Shown here piece after piece: positions 8,347-14,804 of a DNA stretch of 64,000 nucleotides. Source of the DNA: Oscillatoriales cyanobacterium. GTDB taxonomy: Bacteria; Cyanobacteriota; Cyanobacteriia; Cyanobacteriales; Microcoleaceae. The translations under genes were made by a program, and so were the position numbers. Under the pieces are notes generated by a model. It made no database searches and was not told the DNA's origin. It saw nothing but the letters and a program-made list of their open reading frames with translations. The DNA is taken from positions 295,336 to 359,335 of the forward strand of contig RDXX01000011.1 in the NCBI GenBank assembly GCA_004292955.1. Direction: 5' to 3'. Within the stretch, counting starts at the first letter, position 1. The number at the start of each line of letters is the position of its first letter.

Positions 8347-8832
8347 ATGATCAGAACTTTTGCAATTATTGTATTTTGTATTCCCGCTGTTTGGGATGTG
8401 GTGACGACTTACAAAGGAATAGTAAGTATTTTAGGTGGTGAAAATTCAGGAACTATGGGAGTGGCGATAGTTCTGGCTCTTTTTATTGCGGGCTTAAGTG
8501 TACTAACCACGAATATTTGGAAACCAGAGGTTCAAAAGAAAATAAGTAATTTTGCTATAACAATTAATGGCAAAGAATATCATATGGATCTGGGAATGCG
8601 TACAATTTTATGGTGTATGTGGTGGCCAGCTATTTTATTTGATTTCTGGACTTCCCTAATAGGAAATATTCAATTATTGACAAGGGGAAGTTTTGGTATT
8701 GCTGCTGTCGCCGCTGCATCTATCCCTACCCCGACAGGAGCGCAGTGGATAGTCATAATTTTTGCTACAGCTATATCAGCATTAAGTCCTATGATACTAG
8801 GACATTTCATAACTTCATCTGATGAGTTTTAG
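8347..8832 (+). CDS. Unknown small membrane protein
   Basis: A 161-residue protein with three or four hydrophobic segments: FAIIVFCIPAVWDVVTTY, GVAIVLALFIAGLSVLT, about residues 85-105 around ILWCMWWPAILFDFWTSLI, and WIVIIFATAISALSPMILG. The ATG at 8347 is preferred over GTG at 8344 because GAGGAG at 8335-8340 is better spaced. A short polar stretch NGKEYHMDLG separates the second and third segments. No family is recognised. It is co-transcribed with the tail-anchored protein upstream, and its last 18 bp overlap the 3' end of the convergent antitoxin-like gene. Confidence 0.6.
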   Translation: MIRTFAIIVFCIPAVWDVVTTYKGIVSILGGENSGTMGVAIVLALFIAGLSVLTTNIWKPEVQKKISNFAITINGKEYHMDLGMRTILWCMWWPAILFDFWTSLIGNIQLLTRGSFGIAAVAAASIPTPTGAQWIVIIFATAISALSPMILGHFITSSDEF

Positions 8833-9033
8833 CTCCGCGATAACTTCATTAACTGTACCTCGAAACACCTTTCCAGATTGATAGTCTTGTTTTCCTTGTG
8901 CAATGTTAGCCGCAATTTCGGTGCGACGGCGATCGCTAAGTCTTCGGTGCATGATGACAAGTAAAGCAGTTTGTTCGTCTATAGACAATGTTTCGATCTC
9001 GTCTAAAATACTGTCAAATGTTGAAGTTTGCAT
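8815..9033 (-). CDS. Antitoxin-like protein, no partner seen
   Basis: A 72-residue protein resembling addiction-module antitoxin components in cyanobacteria. The central ETLSIDEQTALLVIMHRRLSDRRR and C-terminal VFRGTVNEVIAELK are typical of such short proteins. No toxin partner lies next to it on this strand, because the downstream side is occupied by convergent membrane genes. It may be an orphan or act on a toxin elsewhere. The 3' end overlaps the membrane-protein gene by 18 bp. Confidence 0.55.
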   Translation of the reverse strand: MQTSTFDSILDEIETLSIDEQTALLVIMHRRLSDRRRTEIAANIAQGKQDYQSGKVFRGTVNEVIAELKLIR

Positions 9034-9139
9034 GGTGAGTTAGGTTTTGTGGAGATGATGGCTGTCTTATTTTACTCAAGTTTAATGGAATTTGCTGAAG
9101 GCGATCGCACCTCTCATCGCCTGCTTTGAAAGTGTTTGA

Positions 9140-9289
9140 AATTCGATAGCCCAAATCATCCCCAATGCGATCGCTCACGCTTGGGAAGTCGGTAGTCTGC
9201 AAGCATTAGAAGAAGTAGAAAGTGCGATCGCCCTCTTTTCCTCCACCACACAAATAGAGTTTTACAATAGCATTCAACAAGCAATTTGA
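9140..9289 (+). pseudogene. Possible gene remnant (C-terminal fragment)
   Basis: An open stretch without a start codon reads as AHAWEVGSLQALEEVESAIA and a further SSTTQIEFYNSIQQAI before TGA at 9287-9289. It looks like a real protein C-terminus rather than random translation, with an in-frame TGA at 9137-9139 just before it. The 3' end overlaps hicB by 16 bp on the other strand. A related segment near 9817-9850 (catcgcctgcttt...) hints that a repeat or decayed gene copy is scattered here. No family is assigned. Confidence 0.3.
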
Positions 9290-9495
9290 AGCATACTAGG
9301 TTCAGGGATAGATTCACCTTCTGCTTGCCAAGCTTCCAAATACATTTCAATCACTTCTTCGCCGTTATGAATTGCTTGCTCGCGAGTTTCACCGTGAGTG
9401 CAAGGCATCACCACGCGATCGGCAAACTCTGGAATCGTGAGTAGAAAAAGCCGATCTTCATCAGACCATTGAACAATCATACTGTATCGACTCAT
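9274..9495 (-). CDS. hicB: HicB-type antitoxin
   Basis: A 73-residue HicB-like partial RNase H-fold antitoxin. Visible marks are the N-terminal strand pattern MSRYSMIVQWSDEDRLFLLT, then IPEFADRVVMPCTHGETREQ and AIHNGEEVIEMYLEAWQAEG. It is shorter than HicB proteins that carry a separate DNA-binding domain. The ATG overlaps the TGA of the upstream HicA gene by four bases. Confidence 0.87.
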   Translation of the reverse strand: MSRYSMIVQWSDEDRLFLLTIPEFADRVVMPCTHGETREQAIHNGEEVIEMYLEAWQAEGESIPEPSMLQIAC

Positions 9496-9716
9496 AAATC
9501 CTCGCCCTCCCTTAACTCATTCAGCTCACTTAATAACTGTGCTAACTGCTTTTCTAGGTAGAGTGCCACATCATCTCCATCTTTGCCGGGAATTGTCAGC
9601 GTTTTTTTGAGCCTTGGATGTCGCCAACGCTCATGGCTACCTTTGCCGCGCTTGGGTAGATAAACAAAACCTTCACGCGCAATCTGAACTTTCAACTCTC
9701 TAATTTTCCTTGGCAT
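9492..9716 (-). CDS. hicA: HicA-type toxin (mRNA interferase)
   Basis: A 74-residue HicA toxin, a double-stranded-RNA-binding-like mRNA interferase. The signature REGFVYLPKRGKGSHERWRH contains the catalytic histidine in GSHERWRHP, and LTIPGKDGDDVALYL follows. The gene order hicA then hicB with a 4-nt overlap is standard. HicB would neutralise it and repress the operon. Confidence 0.87.
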   Translation of the reverse strand: MPRKIRELKVQIAREGFVYLPKRGKGSHERWRHPRLKKTLTIPGKDGDDVALYLEKQLAQLLSELNELREGEDL

Positions 9717-9876
9717 GGATTTTGTTTACTGCTCAACTCTATTTTATCACTTTTTTTCGAGTCCTCCAAATACGATCGCACATTCTCACCCCCGCCTTTC
9801 TACAACCTTCTCCCATCGCCTGCTTTAAAGGTTTTTGAAGTGCGATCGCCCTCCCATTCAAATCCCTTCCACTCCA

Positions 9877-10245
9877 TCATACTTTCAAGGATTCTCGCTG
9901 CTGCTCCCTACAAGGAACTCCATAAGCAGTATAAGGTCTAACATCAGGCGGTTGAAGCCCCAAAACAATTGATTTAGCCGGAATTCCCGCTGCAACTAAC
10001 TCCTCAGCAATCAGGCGATCGGTATTATTTGCTTGAATCCACACCTGAGAGTCAATAATATCAATATGAATCACGCAATGGTGAATGCGCTGGTCGTTAA
10101 ACCAACCTATATTTATTAACATATAGTGGTCATTTTCCAAATCAAAAATTGTGGCGTTTTGCGTCCCACTTTCACAAACGGGAATCTCAGTGTATTCAGT
10201 CAGGATCTGCTTAACAAGTTTGCGATAATTATTTAAGCTATCCAT
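9877..10245 (-). CDS. xisI: XisI, fdxN-element excision controlling factor
   Basis: A 122-residue XisI family protein. Landmarks are the N-terminal DSLNNYRKLVKQIL, HYMLINIGWFNDQRIHHCVI, HIDIIDSQVWIQANNTD and the C-terminal block AAGIPAKSIVLGLQPPDVRP. In Anabaena XisH and XisI are needed for excision of the fdxN element, but most homologues sit in genomes lacking that element, so the role here is unknown. Its start overlaps the 3' end of the xisH frame by 13 bp. Its usual partner is broken here. Confidence 0.93.
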   Translation of the reverse strand: MDSLNNYRKLVKQILTEYTEIPVCESGTQNATIFDLENDHYMLINIGWFNDQRIHHCVIHIDIIDSQVWIQANNTDRLIAEELVAAGIPAKSIVLGLQPPDVRPYTAYGVPCREQQRESLKV

Positions 10246-10652
10246 TGTACTATTTCCTCTGTTTTTGGGTTGAAAACAACAAGATTTAGGCGGTTATTAT
10301 CTAGCAAAATCTGACCAAATTTTTCTCCTTCAAAAAGCTCTGTAAAAGCATTTAGTGGAATTGCAAGATACAGTTGTCTTTCTGATTCTTTCCGTTTTAA
10401 GATGTCATAGTAAAGAGTGTATTGACCCAAAGCTTGCTCTAAATCTGCAATTCTAGACTCTCTGATAAAACTTTTAACTTCAACCGCTATTTTGCGATCG
10501 TTGTTCTCAGCAGCTAATAGCTGTTATGCACCAAGATCGATCGATAGGTTTCTCTTCGCCCAAGCTAAGGGGTGCGGATCGTGGGTAATTGTCCAGCCAG
10601 CCTTAATCAGACCCTGTTTGACAACTTGATGATAAATGTCTTTTGCTGGCAC
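10233..10652 (-). pseudogene. xisH: XisH, interrupted by one in-frame stop
   Basis: The frame from GTG at 10652 (V-PAKDIYHQVVKQGLIKAGW) runs full length, 139 codons, except for a single TAA at 10524-10526. The stop falls just after SIDLGA and before QLLAAENNDRKIAVEVKSF. In XisH proteins I know, a glutamate normally follows LGA, so a GAA-to-TAA change fits. Downstream the frame continues without another stop through EVKSF, the ExK motif of this PD-(D/E)XK-like family, to QWIA. The truncated product would lack that motif. Expression of the C-terminal part by reinitiation is possible but not shown. Confidence 0.85.
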
Positions 10653-11124
10653 GATCGCTTTAAGAGAGCGATCGAGGTTGATACTGACTATTGTAATGTA
10701 TTGCATCAACTACAACAGAATAGGACTTACGCATCCATATCAAACAGTTCGCGATCGCACTCACACACCACAGAAACCGGGTTTTTTCGTGAATCTGCGA
10801 CTCTGTACGAAGTATTTTTGTAAAAAACCCGGTTTCTGACTATGGTAATAAAATCTCAAATCCCAAGTGCGATCGCACTCATACACCAAAGAAACCGGGT
10901 TTTTCGAGAATCTGGGGCTTTGTGACAAGTATTTTCCTAAAAAACCCGGTTTCTCGCTACCCGCGCGCCCAGGGCTATAAAATCCAAAATCTAAAATCCG
11001 ATCGCCCGCCCAAACCCAAATCTTGCCAATGACTAAATTTAATTAAAATTTGTTAAGATTAACTCGACCTCAGCGCCGGCATCCCATCCGCCGCTAAACC
11101 TCCCCTTCCCCAGTCCCCACAACA
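10653..11124. repeat. xisH-ABC-F spacer with two hairpin repeats
   Basis: This 472-bp gap contains two similar hairpin elements, 10771-10838 and 10890-10954. Each has arms agaaaccgggttttt and aaaaacccggtttct around about 38 nt. Both are preceded by a GCGATCGC or CGATCGCAC site and similar flanks (acactcatacacca type). A short ctaaaat heptamer run follows at about 10980-11000. No gene is seen. Confidence 0.8.
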
Positions 11125-12825
11125 ATGCTGCGACTCGAACACATCAGTAAAATTTACCCCACAGGCGTCGTACTCAAAGATGTCACCTGGGAAGTCAAAC
11201 CGGGCGATCGCATCGGCTTAGTAGGCGTCAACGGTGCCGGCAAATCCACCCAACTCAAAATCATCGCCGGCGAAATGGAACCCACCTCAGGCGAAGTCAT
11301 TCGCCCCGCCAGCCTCCACATCGCCTACCTCTCCCAAGAATTTGAAATCGACCCCACCCGCACCGTTAAAGAGGAATTTTGGCGCGCATTCAGCGAAGCC
11401 AACGAAGTCCACGAATCCCTAATGGAGGTGCACCGAGAGCTCGAAGCCGCCACCCCAGAAAATCTCGACAACATGATCCACAAAATGGATCGGCTACAAC
11501 GGCAATTTGAAGGCTTAAACGGCTACGGTTTAGAAGCCCAAATCGAGAAAATTTTACCAGAAATCGGATTTGAGCAAGAAGATGGCGATCGGCTAGTCAG
11601 CGCTTTCAGCGGCGGCTGGCAAATGCGGATGAGTTTAGGTAAAATTCTCCTCCAAAAACCCGATATCCTGCTGTTAGACGAACCTACCAACCACCTCGAC
11701 TTAGAAACGATCGAATGGCTGGAAGTTTACCTCAAAGGGCTGACAACCCCAATGGTAATCGTATCCCATGACCGCGAATTTCTCGATCGACTCTGCACCC
11801 AAATAGTCGAAACCGAACGTGGCGTTTCCAGCACCTACCTCGGCAACTACTCATCCTACCTCCTGCAAAAAGCAGAAGCGCGCGAAGCCCAACTCAGCGC
11901 CTACGAAAGCCAGCAAAAAGAACTAGAAAAACAGCAAGCATTCGTTGAAAAATTCCGCGCCAGCGCCACACGCAGTACCCAAGCCAAAAGTCGCGAGAAA
12001 CAGTTAGACAAAATCGAACGCATCGAAGCCCCCACCGGCGGCTTAAAAACCTTGCATTTCCGGTTTCCCCCCGCACCCCGCAGCGGCCGCGAAGTAGCCA
12101 TAATTGAAAACTTAGTACACACCTACGGCGAGAAAATCCTATTTTTGGGAGCAGACTTATTAATTGAAAGAGGCGATCGCATAGCCTTTCTCGGCCCCAA
12201 CGGTGCCGGAAAATCTACATTGCTGCGCCTGATCATGGGTTTAGAAACGCCCACCGAAGGTACGGTAAAAATGGGAGGCCACAACGTCATCCCCGGTTAC
12301 TTTGAACAGAATCAAGCAGAAGCCTTAGATTTGAATAAAAGCGTGATGCAAACCATTCACGACGAAGTACCCGACTGGAAAAATGAAGAAGTTCGGACTT
12401 TGTTGGGGCGGTTCTTGTTTAACGGTGAAACAGTATTCAAACACGTTGGCGCTTTAAGTGGTGGAGAAAAAGCCCGTCTGGCTTTGGCAAAAATGCTGCT
12501 GGAACCTGTGAACTTGCTAATTTTGGACGAACCGACAAATCACCTCGACATTCCCGCGAAGGAGATGATGGAAGAGGCGATTAAGAATTACGACGGCACT
12601 GTAATTATCGTTTCGCACGATCGCTATTTTATCTCTCAAGTCGCTAACAAAATAGTAGAAGTTCGAGACGGCGAGTTTCGGACTTATCTGGGAGATTACC
12701 ATTACTATCTGGACAAAATAACTGAAGAGAAAGAACTAGCCAAGTTCGCCAAACTTGAAGCTGAGAAAGCTGCCAAGAAATCCGAGAAGGAAGCGAAGAA
12801 GAAAGCGGCGGCTAAACAAAAGTAA
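11125..12825 (+). CDS. ABC-F family ATPase (Uup/EttA-like)
   Basis: A 566-residue protein with two fused ABC ATPase domains and no membrane part. ABC-F proteins act on ribosomes or in translation and antibiotic protection. Domain 1 has Walker A GVNGAGKST (34-42), signature FSGGW (about 160) and LLLDEPTNHLDLETIEWLE. Domain 2 has Walker A GPNGAGKST (about 356), LSGGEKARLALAKMLLEPVN and LLILDEPTNHLDIPAKEMM. The inter-domain linker has the Arg/Lys-rich KFRASATRSTQAKSREKQL. A Lys-rich tail closes the protein (KKSEKEAKKKAAAKQK). The ATG has no clear ribosome-binding site. Confidence 0.93.
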   Translation: MLRLEHISKIYPTGVVLKDVTWEVKPGDRIGLVGVNGAGKSTQLKIIAGEMEPTSGEVIRPASLHIAYLSQEFEIDPTRTVKEEFWRAFSEANEVHESLMEVHRELEAATPENLDNMIHKMDRLQRQFEGLNGYGLEAQIEKILPEIGFEQEDGDRLVSAFSGGWQMRMSLGKILLQKPDILLLDEPTNHLDLETIEWLEVYLKGLTTPMVIVSHDREFLDRLCTQIVETERGVSSTYLGNYSSYLLQKAEAREAQLSAYESQQKELEKQQAFVEKFRASATRSTQAKSREKQLDKIERIEAPTGGLKTLHFRFPPAPRSGREVAIIENLVHTYGEKILFLGADLLIERGDRIAFLGPNGAGKSTLLRLIMGLETPTEGTVKMGGHNVIPGYFEQNQAEALDLNKSVMQTIHDEVPDWKNEEVRTLLGRFLFNGETVFKHVGALSGGEKARLALAKMLLEPVNLLILDEPTNHLDIPAKEMMEEAIKNYDGTVIIVSHDRYFISQVANKIVEVRDGEFRTYLGDYHYYLDKITEEKELAKFAKLEAEKAAKKSEKEAKKKAAAKQK

Positions 12826-12840
12826 GTAACTTGACTGGTA

Positions 12841-12863
12841 GGGACACGGCAATGTCGTGTCCC
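12841..12863. terminator. Hairpin after the ABC-F gene
   Basis: The 23-bp sequence beginning gggacacgg and ending cgtgtccc forms an 8-bp stem with a short loop, 15 bp after the ABC-F stop. No U-tract follows, so it could be a dispersed repeat rather than a true terminator. Such GGGACACG hairpins are familiar in cyanobacterial intergenic regions. Confidence 0.45.
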
Positions 12864-13098
12864 GATATTGAATTGAGTCAATTTCAATATTAGAGCGCTT
12901 CTAAGCTGGGGCAGCATTTAAATAGGATGCTCGGAACGGGCTAGAAGCCCATTCCACAATATCTTTATTGATTTTTAATCCACAATTTAAATGTAGAACA
13001 GCTTATCATAGAAAAACTCATTAATAGTTTAACCCAAAATTCTATTAATCATTTGACTTGCCTGTAACTCGTGATGACAGCCACAGCAATTAATAATT

Positions 13099-13527
13099 TT
13101 AGCGAGAACCTCTGCCCCCTGATTTTTGTTTAAAGAATGGCTTCTGGGAACTAAGACACTCCTGCAAATCATCATCTAAATCTCTAGCAAAACCATAATC
13201 TGCCACATACTTAATCAACTGATTTACCGGGCCTAATAAGACAGTATCTGTATCTTGTTGCGACAGAAACGTACCGTCAAATCCGTTGATTTTGTAAAAA
13301 TCTTTGCGGTTAGTATCCGCCGTAACGGAAGCCACAGTAACTCCGTTAGAAGAAAAGCCTTTGAAGCAGATTCTCTTTTCTGTTTGAGCAATCTGAATGT
13401 ATCGAGAACCGCCGCCGTGATAAATTCCCACCTGTAACGGTAAAGCAGCTAAAGCATTCTCAGCCCCGATGCTGCTCAAAAACAAAACTATAAATCCCAG
13501 TTTGGTACAACAGTGCCAAAACTTCAT
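13099..13527 (-). CDS. Secreted protein of unknown function
   Basis: A 142-residue protein with a signal peptide (MKFWHCCTKLGFIVLFLSSI, probable cleavage near ENALAA about residue 28). The mature part contains VGIYHGGGSRYIQIAQTEKR and further polar beta-rich sequence. The basic tail ends SGGRGSR. I do not recognise the family. It lies downstream of the fructosamine-kinase-like gene on the same strand with only 35 bp between, so they may share a transcript. Confidence 0.65.
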   Translation of the reverse strand: MKFWHCCTKLGFIVLFLSSIGAENALAALPLQVGIYHGGGSRYIQIAQTEKRICFKGFSSNGVTVASVTADTNRKDFYKINGFDGTFLSQQDTDTVLLGPVNQLIKYVADYGFARDLDDDLQECLSSQKPFFKQKSGGRGSR

Positions 13528-13562
13528 TTGTGATTCCCTCTAATCCAATTAATATTGAAATC

Positions 13563-14513
13563 TTAACCCAAAATTTTATTAATTATTTGATTTGCCTGCG
13601 ACTCGTAACTCCCGCCAAACAAATTAAAGTGATTCAAAATATGATATAAGTTGTAAAGCGTTTTGCGCTTTTCATAGCCTGAATCCAGCAACCAAACTTC
13701 ATTATAACCTCGATAAAATGCTGGGGAAAAACCGCCGAAAAGTTCCGTCATCGCAATATCGACTTCTCTGTCGCCCCAATAAGTCGCGGGGTCAAAAATT
13801 ACTGGTTCCCCCGCAGCAGTTACCGAGGCATTTCCTCCCCACAAATCCCCATGAACTAAGGAAGGTTGAGGTTTGTAACCCTCCAATAACTTGGGAATAG
13901 CTGCTAGCAAAGTTTCCCCTCGACTGAAATTTCCACCACGACGCCTAGCCAACTGTAACTGATAACCAATCCGATGTTCTGTCCAAAATTCTGCCCAATC
14001 AGCAGTCCAGTTATTAATTTGAGGAGTTGAGCCGATCGCATTATTCCTATCCCAACCAAAACATCCCCTTAGCAAGGATGAATTCGCCTTTTCTCCCCCC
14101 GTTAGCAAGGATGAATTCGCCTTTTCTCCCCCCCTTAGCAAGGGGGGGCTGGGGGGGGTGTATTTGTGCATTTGAGCCAGTTTGCGTCCCATTTCTGCCC
14201 AGGCTATCTCGCCCCCGCCACTTCGCAAATCCAGCCATTCCAATACAATATAGGCAGAATTGCCCTCAGTTCCCCAGCAAATCGGTTGAGGAAGGCGAAT
14301 AGTCTGAGTTTGGGCCATTTGCTGCAAACCCAGCGCCTCAGTTTCAAACATGGCGACTTGGGAAGCTTGATTGATTTTGGCGAAATAAGTGCGGGTACTG
14401 CTGTTGATAGCATAGCCTTGGTTGATGCAGCCACCGCTGACTGAACGGCGGTTGTCTATTGAAAATGTGTCTCCGGTTGCTTGGGAGATGTGTGCTGCAA
14501 TTTTGTGCCACAT
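13563..14513 (-). CDS. Fructosamine kinase family protein with a repeat insertion
   Basis: A 316-residue small-molecule kinase of the fructosamine/ketosamine-3-kinase family, which phosphorylates sugar adducts on amines as a protein-deglycation step. The catalytic segment VHGDLWGGNASV (about 217-228) is intact, as is FDPATYWGDREVDIAM with its metal-binding Asp. The N-terminal lobe contains VSGGCINQGYAI. Residues about 118-151 are unusual: PPSPPLLRGGEKANSSLLTG followed by a second GGEKANSSLLRG. They come from a 33-bp tandem DNA repeat and a GC-rich palindrome, and lie between the two lobes. Outside the insert the gene looks intact. Confidence 0.9.
   Translation of the reverse strand: MWHKIAAHISQATGDTFSIDNRRSVSGGCINQGYAINSSTRTYFAKINQASQVAMFETEALGLQQMAQTQTIRLPQPICWGTEGNSAYIVLEWLDLRSGGGEIAWAEMGRKLAQMHKYTPPSPPLLRGGEKANSSLLTGGEKANSSLLRGCFGWDRNNAIGSTPQINNWTADWAEFWTEHRIGYQLQLARRRGGNFSRGETLLAAIPKLLEGYKPQPSLVHGDLWGGNASVTAAGEPVIFDPATYWGDREVDIAMTELFGGFSPAFYRGYNEVWLLDSGYEKRKTLYNLYHILNHFNLFGGSYESQANQIINKILG
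14070..14156. repeat. 33-bp tandem repeat and GC-rich palindrome inside a gene
   Basis: A 33-bp unit (ttagcaaggatgaattcgcc... plus a spacer base) is duplicated at 14070-14102 and 14103-14134. It is followed by a third partial copy merged with a C-run, ttagcaa and G-run palindrome at 14128-14156. The whole is a multiple of three within the fructosamine kinase frame, so it encodes about 30 extra residues. The same GC-rich CCCCCTTA/TAAGGGGG theme recurs at 51190-51270. Confidence 0.85.
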
Positions 14514-14674
14514 AGCATCAAATGGTTTTGAGGGCGATCGCCATTAGTGTATCTGACTGGCGACACTTTACTGCGATTAATCGATCGCAGATCGGACACA
14601 ATAGAATTATTCGACCGTCTTTTTTGTGGATATATCTTAATATCATGTGGGGTCGATTACCATAACAAAAAACT

Positions 14675-14732
14675 GTTCGTAGTGCGGACTGAAGTCCGCA
14701 GCATATTGCGGACTGAAGTCCGCACTACGAAC
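14675..14732. repeat. 58-bp inverted repeat
   Basis: Arms of 26 nt (gttcgtagtgcggactgaag... against its complement) face each other around a 6-nt spacer (gcatat), with only the gaagt centre of each arm not pairing exactly. It sits between the divergent ends of the fructosamine kinase and S8 protease regions and could form a strong hairpin. Related elements with a tttgtagtgaggact core occur at 27112-27167, near 33110-33175, and inside the ABC ATPase gene at 34189-34216. Confidence 0.85.
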
Positions 14733-14804
14733 GGCGATATTACTCGCGAACCGCCTGAAGATGACCAGAATAATTCGGTATGCCCAACAGCGGTTCGGGA
14801 GTGG

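Noticed and set aside
10572-10839. Two plus-strand frames across xisH and the hairpin repeats
   Set aside because: They run antisense to the xisH frame and across hairpin arms, without a ribosome-binding site.
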